In this document: in pieces, positions 43,161 to 50,509 of the stretch
Layout: the number at the start of each line of letters is the position of its first letter
How positions within the stretch are numbered: position 1 is the first letter of the stretch
NCBI RefSeq assembly: GCF_011762195.1
Contig: NZ_JAASQK010000008.1
Span: 62,001-126,000 of the forward strand
Source: Sphingomonas oligoaromativorans
GTDB taxonomy: Bacteria > Pseudomonadota > Alphaproteobacteria > Sphingomonadales > Sphingomonadaceae
Length of the DNA: 64,000 nt
Reading direction: 5' to 3'
Translations under genes and position numbers: made by a program
The notes under the pieces: model-generated
Told to the model about the DNA's origin: nothing
Database searches by the model: none
What the model saw: the letters and a program-made list of their open reading frames with translations, nothing else

Positions 43161-43194
43161 CAAGATTTGCCTATGCGAGTCATCCTATAATGGA
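43161..43194 (+). promoter_or_regulatory. Conserved promoter-like element upstream of fliF
   Basis: CAAGATTTGCC and TCATCCTATAATGGA match the element before fliL: there GGCAAAATCTGCC stands 6 bases before the same TCATCCTATAAT (8 bases here). TATAAT is at 43186-43191, 51 bases before the TTG start of fliF. It resembles no standard sigma-54 or FliA site and may be a regulator-dependent or class-specific promoter. Inferred. Confidence 0.5.
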
Positions 43195-43241
43195 GAAGGC
43201 AGGGGCGCGACGCCCTTGCAGTCTATCTCGCGAGGCCGGCC

Positions 43242-44819
43242 TTGAATGGATTGCGTACACTCATAGCGCAGCTCGGGACGCGCAAGCTGATGATGATGGG
43301 CGGCGTCGCGCTGACCCTGCTCGTCGGCATCGCCGCGCTCGCGCTGCACGGCTCCTCGCCCCGGATGGGCTATCTCTATTCGGATCTGGACCCGTCGGCG
43401 GCCCAGGCGATCAGCGAGAAGCTCAAGGCCCAGAACGTCCCCTTCCAGCTCTCGCCCGACGGCACCGCCATCCTGGCCCCCGCCGATCGCCTGCCGGAGC
43501 TGCGCATGGGGATGGCCTCCGAGAAGCTGGGCGGCAAGATCGGCTATGAGGTGCTCGACGCGGAGGAGCCGTTCGGCGTCTCCTCCTCGCGCGCCAAGAT
43601 GAACGAGACGCGCGCGATCGAGGGCGAACTCGCCAAGTCGATCGAGAGCCTCGAAAGCGTCGAGAAGGCGCGCGTCCACATCGTCATGCCGGACCGCGAG
43701 ATGTTCTCGTCCGAAGCCCGCAAGGCGACGGCGGCGGTGACGCTCAAGACGCGCGGGCGGCTGCCCGGCGAGGCGGTGCAGTCGATCCGCTATCTCGTCT
43801 CCTCCTCGGTGCCCGAGCTGTCGCCCACCAGCGTGTCGATCGTCGACCAGCAGGGCACCCTGCTCGCCCGCGCCGGCGAGGAGGGCGACGCCCTCTCCTC
43901 CGAGATGGAGGAGCGTCAGGCGCAGGTCGAGGAGCGGCTGCGCACCGAGATCGAGCAGCTCGTCGAGCCGGTGGTCGGCGCCGGCAAGGTCCATGCGCAG
44001 GTCGCCGTCCAGCTCGACCGCGACCAGACGCGCGAGGAAGCGGAGGTCTTCGATCCCGACAAGCAGGTGATCCAGCATCAGGTCTCGGTCGATTCCAAGG
44101 ATCAGAACAGCCAGAACAAGGCGGACGCGGACGGGGCCTCGGTCAGCACCCAGCTCCCCGACAGCAACGGCATCAACGGCTCGGGCCGCGACAGCCAGCA
44201 GTCCGCCAAGGACGATACCTCGGAAGACACGACCTTCCAGAACAGCCGCACCCACACGGTGAGCGTCCGCTCGCCGGGCAGGATCACGCGGCTGACCGTG
44301 GCGGTGATGGTCGATGCCGCGCCCAAGGGGCTGTCGCCGGTCGAGAACCAGCGGCTCACGCGCCTGATCGAGAATGCCGTCGGCTATGATGCCGAGCGCG
44401 GCGACAGCGTGGTGGTCGACAGCATGGCCTTCGCGCCGACCGCCGACGAGATCGCCGCCAAGGGCGGCCTGCCCTTCGGCATCACGACGGACCAGCTCAT
44501 CGGCCTCGTCAAGATCCTGCTGGTGGCGGGCGGCGCGCTGATCGCGCTGCGCATGGCTCTGCCCCGCCTGCGCCCCGCCGACGGCGCCTCGCCCAACACG
44601 CTGATCCCGGTCGGCGGTCAGGCGGAAGACGCCGACGGCCTGCTCCAGCTCGAAGATGGCGGCCTGGATGAGGATGGCACGCCGCTGCTCGATCAGGAGA
44701 TCGCGCTCGCGCAGGTCGACGGCCGCATCCGGCTTTCCGCGCTGAAGCGCATCGGGGACGCGATCACGTCCAGCCCCGCCGAGGCCGCCTCGGTGATCCG
44801 CCAGTGGATGAACGCATGA
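43242..44819 (+). CDS. fliF: Flagellar MS-ring protein FliF
   Basis: A 525-residue protein with a transmembrane segment at about 15-35, the YscJ/FliF periplasmic region, and a second transmembrane segment at about 425-445. The ring-forming part includes MGYLYSDLDPSAAQAISEKL, DRLPELRMGMAS, EKARVHIVMPDREMF and LVSSSVPELSPTSVSIVDQ. The closing cytoplasmic helix ends SVIRQWMNA, the FliG-binding end. The TTG start (43242) has GAGG 6 bases upstream; the out-of-frame ATG at 43246 is ignored. FliF is the base of the motor. Its stop overlaps the fliN start by ATGA. Confidence 0.95.
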   Translation: MNGLRTLIAQLGTRKLMMMGGVALTLLVGIAALALHGSSPRMGYLYSDLDPSAAQAISEKLKAQNVPFQLSPDGTAILAPADRLPELRMGMASEKLGGKIGYEVLDAEEPFGVSSSRAKMNETRAIEGELAKSIESLESVEKARVHIVMPDREMFSSEARKATAAVTLKTRGRLPGEAVQSIRYLVSSSVPELSPTSVSIVDQQGTLLARAGEEGDALSSEMEERQAQVEERLRTEIEQLVEPVVGAGKVHAQVAVQLDRDQTREEAEVFDPDKQVIQHQVSVDSKDQNSQNKADADGASVSTQLPDSNGINGSGRDSQQSAKDDTSEDTTFQNSRTHTVSVRSPGRITRLTVAVMVDAAPKGLSPVENQRLTRLIENAVGYDAERGDSVVVDSMAFAPTADEIAAKGGLPFGITTDQLIGLVKILLVAGGALIALRMALPRLRPADGASPNTLIPVGGQAEDADGLLQLEDGGLDEDGTPLLDQEIALAQVDGRIRLSALKRIGDAITSSPAEAASVIRQWMNA

Positions 44820-45178
44820 ACGAGGAAGCGATGACCCAGGATGCCGAACCGCGCCAGTTGGCGCCCACCCAGTTCGAGGCCGATCCGTCCGACACGCCCC
44901 CGCCGGGGCCGGGCAAGCCGGGTGCCGCGCCCACCGCGAGCGACCTTCAGGCCGTGTTCGACGTGCCGGTGAAGGTGCAGGCGGTGCTCGGCCGCTCGCG
45001 CATGGACATCGGCGAGCTGATGCGGCTCAAGACCGGCGACGTGGTGGAGCTGGACCGGCGCGTCGGCGAGCCGGCGGACATCTTCGTCAACAACCGCCTG
45101 ATCGCGCGCGGCGAGGTCGTCCTGATCGACGGCACATTGGGCGTGACGCTCACCGAAATCGTGCGGCAGGACCGCTGA
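44816..45178 (+). CDS. fliN: Flagellar motor switch protein FliN
   Basis: A 120-residue C-ring protein. A proline-rich N-terminal tail (about 1-40) precedes the SpoA domain: VFDVPVKVQAVLGRSRMDIGELMRLKTGDVVELDRRVGEPADIFVNNRLIARGEVVLIDG, read as short conserved segments. FliN binds FliH during export and forms the switch with FliG and FliM. ATG 44816 overlaps the fliF stop (ATGA); ATG 44831 with GAGGAA nearby is a second candidate. Its stop overlaps the next start by one base (TGATG). Confidence 0.94.
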   Translation: MNEEAMTQDAEPRQLAPTQFEADPSDTPPPGPGKPGAAPTASDLQAVFDVPVKVQAVLGRSRMDIGELMRLKTGDVVELDRRVGEPADIFVNNRLIARGEVVLIDGTLGVTLTEIVRQDR

Positions 45179-45627
45179 TGGCCGCAACCGAGGCCCCTGC
45201 GGGCCACCTGCTGCTGGTCGGCGATCCCGGCGCGGCGCTGGACGTCGCCGCCGGAATGGTGCGCGACGCGGAAGGGGAACTGTCGGTCCGCAACGCCAGC
45301 ATGGCGGCGCTGGAACGCCTCCAGCGATCCGGCCGGCCGCTGGTGATGGTGGACGTGGCGATCGACGTCGAGGATGTCGTCGCCCGCCTCAACGGCAACC
45401 GGGAGGCGGCGCCGGCCGCGCTCCCCGCCGAAGCGCCGGTGGAATATGAGCGGCTGGTCGGCCGCACCGTCGCCGAAGTGGAGCGCGAGCTGATCCTCCA
45501 GACACTGGCGCGCTGCCACGGCAACCGCACCTCGGCGGCCAATATCCTCGGTATCTCGGTCAGGACCATGCGCAACAAGCTGCGCAGCTTCATCGAAGAC
45601 GGCATCGCCATCGCGCCGGCATCCTGA
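45178..45627 (+). CDS. FlbD-like regulator lacking the AAA+ sigma-54 activator domain
   Basis: A 149-residue protein. The C terminus (about 90-140) is a Fis-type helix-turn-helix, LVGRTVAEVERELILQTL followed by CHGNRTSAANILGISVRTMRNKL, very like the end of FlbD of Caulobacter. Full FlbD is about 450 residues, with a receiver domain and a central AAA+ ATPase domain. Here only a short N-terminal region (about 10-70, LLLVGDP...VMVDV) and the HTH remain. Without a GAFTGA loop or Walker motifs it cannot itself remodel sigma-54 polymerase. It sits exactly where flbD belongs, between fliN and flhA. It may work as a DNA-binding repressor or recruiter. Confidence 0.8.
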   Translation: MAATEAPAGHLLLVGDPGAALDVAAGMVRDAEGELSVRNASMAALERLQRSGRPLVMVDVAIDVEDVVARLNGNREAAPAALPAEAPVEYERLVGRTVAEVERELILQTLARCHGNRTSAANILGISVRTMRNKLRSFIEDGIAIAPAS

Positions 45628-45654
45628 CGCCTTTTCCCGTTTCGGAGTGTAGCC

Positions 45655-47736
45655 ATGCCTCCCCAGCTCGACATGCTGCTGAAGCGGCTTGGGCCGAACC
45701 GCGACCTCGCGCTCGCGATCGGCGTCATCGGCATCATCGCGATGCTGATCCTGCCGATGCCAGGCTGGATGCTCGATTTCGGCCTCGCCCTCTCGATCAC
45801 CGCCTCGGTGCTGATCCTGATGACGGCGCTGTTCATCGACACGCCGCTCCAGCTTTCGAGCTTCCCGACCATCCTGCTCATCACCACGATGCTCAGGCTC
45901 GGCCTGAACCTCGCCTCGACGCGCCTGATCCTCGGCCACGGCCATGAGGGGCATCAGGCGGCGGGCGGCGTGATCGGCGCGTTCGGCGAGTTCCTGATGG
46001 GCGGTGAGACGGTGATCGGCCTCACCATCTTCATGATCCTGGTGGTCATCAACTTCGTCGTCATCACCAAGGGCGCGGGGCGCATCGCGGAGGTGGCGGC
46101 GCGCTTCAGCCTCGACGCCATGCCCGGCAAGCAGATGGCGATCGACGCCGACCTCAACGCCGGCCTCATCACCGAGGCGCAGGCCCGCGAACGCCGCACC
46201 GAGCTGGAGGCCGAAAGCGGCTTCTACGGCGCGATGGACGGCGCCTCCAAATTCGTGAAGGGCGATGCGGTCGCCGCCCTCGTCATCACCGCGATCAACA
46301 TCGTGGTGGGGCTCATTGTCGGCGTCGTCATCCATGGCGTACCGATCGGCGAGGCCTTCCACACCTATACCGTGCTGACGGCGGGCGACGGCCTGGTCAG
46401 CCAGATTCCGGCGCTGATCGTCTCGACGGCGGCCGGCCTGCTCGTCTCCAAGGGCGGCATCAGCGGCAAGACGGGCGCGGCGCTGGGCGATCAGCTCGGC
46501 CGCTATCCCAAGGCGTTCGGCATGGTGGCGGCGCTGCTGGCGATATTGGCGATCATGCCGGGCCTGCCTTTCCTGCCCTTCGCGGTGCTGGGCGGGCTGA
46601 CCGGCTGGGCCGGCTGGGCGCTCAACCGCCGGGCCGTCGCAACCACCGCGCAGGCCCGGCTTCAGGAAGCGATCGCGCAGCAGCAGGCCAGCGACGTCGA
46701 GGAACCCATCCAGCAGACGCTCGCCATCGATGCGGTGCGCATCGAGCTGGGCTATGCGCTGCTCCCGATCATCAACAATTCGCAGACCGAGCCGCGCCTC
46801 GACATCCAGGTCCGCGCGCTCCGGCGCCAGATGGCGACCGACTATGGCTTCGTGCTGCCGGCGGTGCGCATCACCGACAATCTGTCGCTCAAGCCCAACG
46901 AATATGTCGTCCACGTCAAGGAGACCGAGGTCGCGCGCGGCGAGATCCGCATCGACAAGCTGCTGGTCATCAATCCCTCGGGCGGCCCGCCGGGCCTCGC
47001 CGGCGAGGAGACGCGCGAGCCGGTGTTCAACCTCCCCGCGCTGTGGATCGACCGGACGCTGCGCGAGGAAGCGGGCTTCCGGGGCCTCACCGTGGTCGAC
47101 AGCGGCGCGATCATCACCACCCACCTGACCGAGATCGTCAAGGACTCGATCGCCGACCTGCTCTCCTATTCGGAGACGCAAAAGCTGCTGACCGAAGTGC
47201 ATCGGGAATGCGAGAAGCTCTATAACGAACTGGTTCCCGCCAAGATCTCGATCTCGGGCATCCAGCGCATCCTCCAGACCCTGCTGTCCGAAGGCGTGTC
47301 GATCCGCGACATCCCCTCGATCCTCGAAGGGATCGGCGAGGCGACCGGCTTCACCCAGAACATCGCCCAGATGGCCGAACATGTCCGCAGCCGGCTGGCG
47401 CGGCAGATTTCGGCCCAGCAGACGCGCGACGGGACGATCCCGATCGTCACGCTCGCGCCGCGCTGGGACGAGGCGTTCGGCGACAGCATCCTGGGGCAGG
47501 GCGAGGAGCGGCATCTCGCCATGGCGCCCTCCAAGCTTCAGGAGTTCATCGCCTCCGTCCGCGAGACGTTCGACCGGCTGGCGCAGGATGGGGAAATCCC
47601 CTGCCTGCTCACCAGCCCGCCGCTGCGGCCCTTCGTGCGATCGATCATCGAGCGGGTGCGGCCGTCGACCGTGGTGCTGTCGCAGAACGAGATCCATGCC
47701 CGCGCGCGCATCCGCAGCCTCGGCATGGTCGGCTGA
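45655..47736 (+). CDS. flhA: Flagellar export gate protein FlhA
   Basis: A 693-residue inner-membrane export protein. The N-terminal half has about eight membrane helices with the conserved FHIPEP-type loop, here FLMGGETVIG, and the DAMPGKQMAIDADLNAG cytoplasmic loop (conserved Asp residues in export). The C-terminal cytoplasmic half includes GYALLPIINN, VHITDNLSL-like VRITDNLSLKP, YSETQKLL and RSIIERVRPSTVVLSQNEIH. It docks FliI/FliH and chaperone-cargo complexes. It follows the FlbD-like gene by 27 bases with RBS CGGAG. FliP, FliQ, FliR and FlhB are not in this window. Confidence 0.96.
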   Translation: MPPQLDMLLKRLGPNRDLALAIGVIGIIAMLILPMPGWMLDFGLALSITASVLILMTALFIDTPLQLSSFPTILLITTMLRLGLNLASTRLILGHGHEGHQAAGGVIGAFGEFLMGGETVIGLTIFMILVVINFVVITKGAGRIAEVAARFSLDAMPGKQMAIDADLNAGLITEAQARERRTELEAESGFYGAMDGASKFVKGDAVAALVITAINIVVGLIVGVVIHGVPIGEAFHTYTVLTAGDGLVSQIPALIVSTAAGLLVSKGGISGKTGAALGDQLGRYPKAFGMVAALLAILAIMPGLPFLPFAVLGGLTGWAGWALNRRAVATTAQARLQEAIAQQQASDVEEPIQQTLAIDAVRIELGYALLPIINNSQTEPRLDIQVRALRRQMATDYGFVLPAVRITDNLSLKPNEYVVHVKETEVARGEIRIDKLLVINPSGGPPGLAGEETREPVFNLPALWIDRTLREEAGFRGLTVVDSGAIITTHLTEIVKDSIADLLSYSETQKLLTEVHRECEKLYNELVPAKISISGIQRILQTLLSEGVSIRDIPSILEGIGEATGFTQNIAQMAEHVRSRLARQISAQQTRDGTIPIVTLAPRWDEAFGDSILGQGEERHLAMAPSKLQEFIASVRETFDRLAQDGEIPCLLTSPPLRPFVRSIIERVRPSTVVLSQNEIHARARIRSLGMVG

Positions 47737-47775
47737 TCCAAAAGCGGCGGGGCGGAACCGGCCTCCGGCCCGATC

Positions 47776-47790
47776 CTCCTATGATGGAAT
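47776..47790 (+). promoter_or_regulatory. CCTATGAT-type element upstream of fliK-like gene
   Basis: CTCCTATGATGGA carries TATGAT at 47780-47785, 37 bases before the fliK-like start. It is the weakest match to the CCTATAAT element shared by flagellar units here, and lies in the 86-bp gap after flhA. Inferred. Confidence 0.35.
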
Positions 47791-47822
47791 ATGCCCCTTC
47801 TATCCTGCGGGAAGATTGCTGA

Positions 47823-49118
47823 ATGAACGTCGCGCCTGTCGCCCCCACGCCTACGCCCGCCCGCGCGGCGGATGCTCCGTCACCGGCGGCCTCCGCCTTC
47901 GGGGGACTGCTGGAGATGGCGGGCGGGACGTCCGGCAGCACGGCGACGCCAGCCGCCCAGCCGGGTGTTGCGCCGGCCCCGGCGCCTGTCGAGCCGGTGC
48001 TTCCCCAGCCGGTCGCGAGCGCTGCGCCCGCCGCCGACCATCGGCCACCTGTATCCGCTCCCCTCCCCGCGAAACCGGAGGTGCAGCCGGATCAGCCCGT
48101 CACGGAGGCCACGCCGCCTGAAGCCGAGACAGCGGCCACGCCCACCCCGGCCATGTCACCCGCGCCGGCGGCTCCGGCGCCTGCCACCGTGGCGGCGACG
48201 CTCGTCACGCAGTTGCGCTCCCGGCAGGCCATCCCCACCGATGACGTCGAAGCCCGGAAGCCGGTCGTCGGCGCCAAAGACGACGATGCCGCAGCGAAGG
48301 ACGGGAAAGGCCTCGGCACGGACAAGGACAAGACCGCCAAATCCGCTCCGGCTGCCTCTGGCGATGCGCAGCCGCCACAACCCGTGATGCTGGCAGCCGC
48401 CCCCGCCCCGGCCATCCTTCCGCCGCCCTCCACCGGGCACGCGGCCGGGCAGAAAAGCGAGGGCACGGACGCCACGGGCGGCAGCGCCGGAACATCGGCC
48501 GTCCTCCCCACGCCGCACGATCCCGCCGGCGCGGCCCCGGCGGCCAACGGCCCGGACAATCTCCCGCCGCTGCTCGCCAGCCAGACGCCCGCCTTGACGC
48601 AACCCGTCCGGCAGGCGCCGGTCTTCGCTCCCTCCGCCGCTCCGCAGGATAGCCCCGTCGCCGCCGCCGAGCCCGGCCGGATCGGGCGGGACATCGGCGT
48701 CGAGATCGCGCGCCATGTCGCGGCGGGCCGCGACGAGGTGACGATCCGCCTGACGCCGGCCGAGATGGGCCATGTCGAGGTGCGTCTCTCCTTCGACGAC
48801 AAGGGCGCGCTCCATGCGGCGGTGCGCGCCGACAACCCGCAGGCGCTCGACATGCTGCGTCGCGATGCCGGCGATCTCGGCCGCTCGCTCGCCGACGCGG
48901 GCATCCGCGCCGACAGCTCCAGCTTCAGCTTCGATCGTCGCGACAGCGGCGCCGGCCAGTTCGCCCAGCAGCAGCATCAACAGCAGCACGGCCATTCCGA
49001 CGGGCGCCCGCGCCACACGGGCGCCGCCTTCCGCGATCGTGGCGACGGCGATCCCATCGCGTCCCTCAGCCCATACCGGCAGCTCCGCACGAGCGGCCGC
49101 GTCGACCTCATGGCATAG
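47823..49118 (+). CDS. fliK: Flagellar hook-length control protein FliK-like
   Basis: A 431-residue protein. Residues 1-290 are Pro/Ala-rich, probably the disordered ruler (PAPAAPAPATVAATLVTQL and similar). The C-terminal substrate-switch domain (about 295-375) is recognisable: EVTIRLTPAEMGHVEVRL with the conserved L-x-P-x-x-(L/M)-G-x-V-x-V pattern, then ALDMLRRDAGDLGRSLADAG. Histidine/Gln-rich QQQHQQQHG follows near the end. FliK measures the hook and flips FlhB specificity. It is followed 12 bases later by flgD, its usual partner in hook assembly. Confidence 0.85.
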   Translation: MNVAPVAPTPTPARAADAPSPAASAFGGLLEMAGGTSGSTATPAAQPGVAPAPAPVEPVLPQPVASAAPAADHRPPVSAPLPAKPEVQPDQPVTEATPPEAETAATPTPAMSPAPAAPAPATVAATLVTQLRSRQAIPTDDVEARKPVVGAKDDDAAAKDGKGLGTDKDKTAKSAPAASGDAQPPQPVMLAAAPAPAILPPPSTGHAAGQKSEGTDATGGSAGTSAVLPTPHDPAGAAPAANGPDNLPPLLASQTPALTQPVRQAPVFAPSAAPQDSPVAAAEPGRIGRDIGVEIARHVAAGRDEVTIRLTPAEMGHVEVRLSFDDKGALHAAVRADNPQALDMLRRDAGDLGRSLADAGIRADSSSFSFDRRDSGAGQFAQQQHQQQHGHSDGRPRHTGAAFRDRGDGDPIASLSPYRQLRTSGRVDLMA

Positions 49119-49130
49119 GAGCCACCCGAC

Positions 49131-49829
49131 ATGACCTCCGTTCCCAGCGCCGATTCCTCGACGAGCAACACCGCCACCGGCAATGCGGGCGGCACGCAGC
49201 AGGCCGCCAACAGCTTCTCGCCGGATCTCAACCTCTTCCTGAAGCTGCTCACCACGCAGCTCCAGAATCAGGATCCGCTGAACCCGATGGACACGTCGGA
49301 ATATACCCAGCAGCTCGTCCAATATTCGCAGGTCGAGCAGGAGATGCAGCAGACCGGCACGCTCAACAACATCCTCGCCAGCCTCAGTTCGCAGGGCGTG
49401 TCGCAGGCCTCCGCCTTCATCGGCCGCGAGGCGCGGTTCGACACCGACACCGCCGGCCTCAAGGGCGATGCGACACCGACCTGGACCTATGCCATCTCCA
49501 GCACGCCCGCCACGCTGACCGCCACGATCAAGGATGCCGATGGCAAGGTGGTGAAGGAGGTCACGCTCGATCCGGCCTCCGAGGGGCGGTTCACCTGGGA
49601 CGGCAAGATGGACGACGGCACGACCGCGCCCGACGGCGCCTATACGCTCTCCCTTTCGGCGAAGACGGACAATGGCGCGGATTTGCAGGCGACGATCAAC
49701 ACGGTCGGCATCGTCAAGGACGTGGTGACGGACGGGCAGAATGTGCTGCTGGGCGTGAACGGGCTGCGCTATTCCTTGCAGGGGCTGGTGGCCGTCTCAT
49801 CGCCTTCGGCCCCCACCGCGGACGCCTGA
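49131..49829 (+). CDS. flgD: Flagellar hook capping/assembly protein FlgD
   Basis: A 232-residue hook scaffolding protein. It has the N-terminal core FLKLLTTQLQNQDPLNPMDTSEYTQQL in segments (LTTQLQNQDPLNPMD is near invariant), QLVQYSQVEQEMQ, and a C-terminal FlgD_ig-like and tudor-like region (DGKVVKEVTLDPASEGRFTW, APDGAYTLSLSA). FlgD caps the growing hook and is shed later. It closes the rightward flagellar run. The hook gene flgE, which often follows, is not here; a small leftward gene comes next. Confidence 0.94.
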   Translation: MTSVPSADSSTSNTATGNAGGTQQAANSFSPDLNLFLKLLTTQLQNQDPLNPMDTSEYTQQLVQYSQVEQEMQQTGTLNNILASLSSQGVSQASAFIGREARFDTDTAGLKGDATPTWTYAISSTPATLTATIKDADGKVVKEVTLDPASEGRFTWDGKMDDGTTAPDGAYTLSLSAKTDNGADLQATINTVGIVKDVVTDGQNVLLGVNGLRYSLQGLVAVSSPSAPTADA

Positions 49830-49893
49830 GCGGCGCGCGCGACGACGAGGCCGCCGCCGATGGCGCGGCGTGCCCCCTCCCCCCTGCGGCGGC

Positions 49894-50229
49894 TCAACTG
49901 TTGAGCGCGGACAAAATCTCTTCGGCCCCGACGATCGCGGTCGTTTCGACGTCGGGCTGAACCTCGTAATCGATCAGTTCGCTCCCCTCGATCGAGAGCG
50001 GCAGGATCAGCGCGGTCAGGCATTCCTCGATCAGCGGATCGTCGGCATGACCGATCGTCGCGTTCACGTCGTCGAGGCCCAGCCCCCCCTCCGATAGCCG
50101 GCGCGCAGCGGCACGCCACAGCAGCGACGGATCGGACACCGCGAATTTCAGGATTGCGTCATATATCGTTACGGATAGTTCACCCTTGAGGCAGGGATCC
50201 CCGATTCCGCTCGCCCAAGATACGTCCAT
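49894..50229 (-). CDS. Acidic protein of unknown function
   Basis: A 111-residue acidic protein with no signal peptide or membrane segment. Recognisable features: an aromatic N-terminal part (ILKFAVSDPSLLWRAAARRLSEG), an acidic middle (DDVNATIGHADDPLIEECLTALILPL) and an acidic end (VQPDVETTAIVGAEEILSALNS). ATG 50229 follows GGAG at 10-base spacing. It stands alone between flgD and the HAD gene, and shares a divergent intergenic region with the latter that carries a flagellar-type promoter element. I do not recognise a family. It may be a flagellar accessory or chaperone-like protein. Confidence 0.55.
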   Translation of the reverse strand: MDVSWASGIGDPCLKGELSVTIYDAILKFAVSDPSLLWRAAARRLSEGGLGLDDVNATIGHADDPLIEECLTALILPLSIEGSELIDYEVQPDVETTAIVGAEEILSALNS

Positions 50230-50454
50230 CTGTGTCCCGCTCCAAACACATATTCGCCGTTCCCCCCCGGGTTGGCCGCCGAGCGTCGCCCGAACGACCC
50301 CGCCAGACAGCGCTGTTCAACATGAAGAATTGTTCACCAACTACGGGATAATCCTTAGGTTCATCTCCGGTTAAACTGCCTAAGGTCGATCGCCACCCGG
50401 ATCGCGGCCTGCGGCCCTCGCGACAAACGGACGGCGCCGCACGAGACGGCTCCC

Positions 50455-50475
50455 ATTCATCCTATAACGGAAGGA
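50455..50475 (+). promoter_or_regulatory. TCATCCTATAAC element upstream of the HAD/methyltransferase pair
   Basis: CATTCATCCTATAACGGA contains TATAAC at 50463-50468, 42 bases before the HAD start. It matches the TCATCCTATAAT core of the fliF and fliL elements, and lies in the divergent region with the 111-residue acidic protein gene. Inferred; it suggests co-expression of this pair with flagellar genes. Confidence 0.5.
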
Positions 50476-50509
50476 GCGCCCCGATCCGGGCGCCCCTCTT
50501 CCGCTGGGG

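Noticed and set aside
43161-43180. Sigma-54 (-24/-12) promoter before fliF
   Set aside because: The GG and GC doublets in CCGGCAAGATTTGCC are 8 bases apart, not the 10 needed.
44947-47697. A 916-residue minus-strand frame opposite flhA
   Set aside because: Antisense to FlhA, which has strong family motifs; composition typical of shadows.
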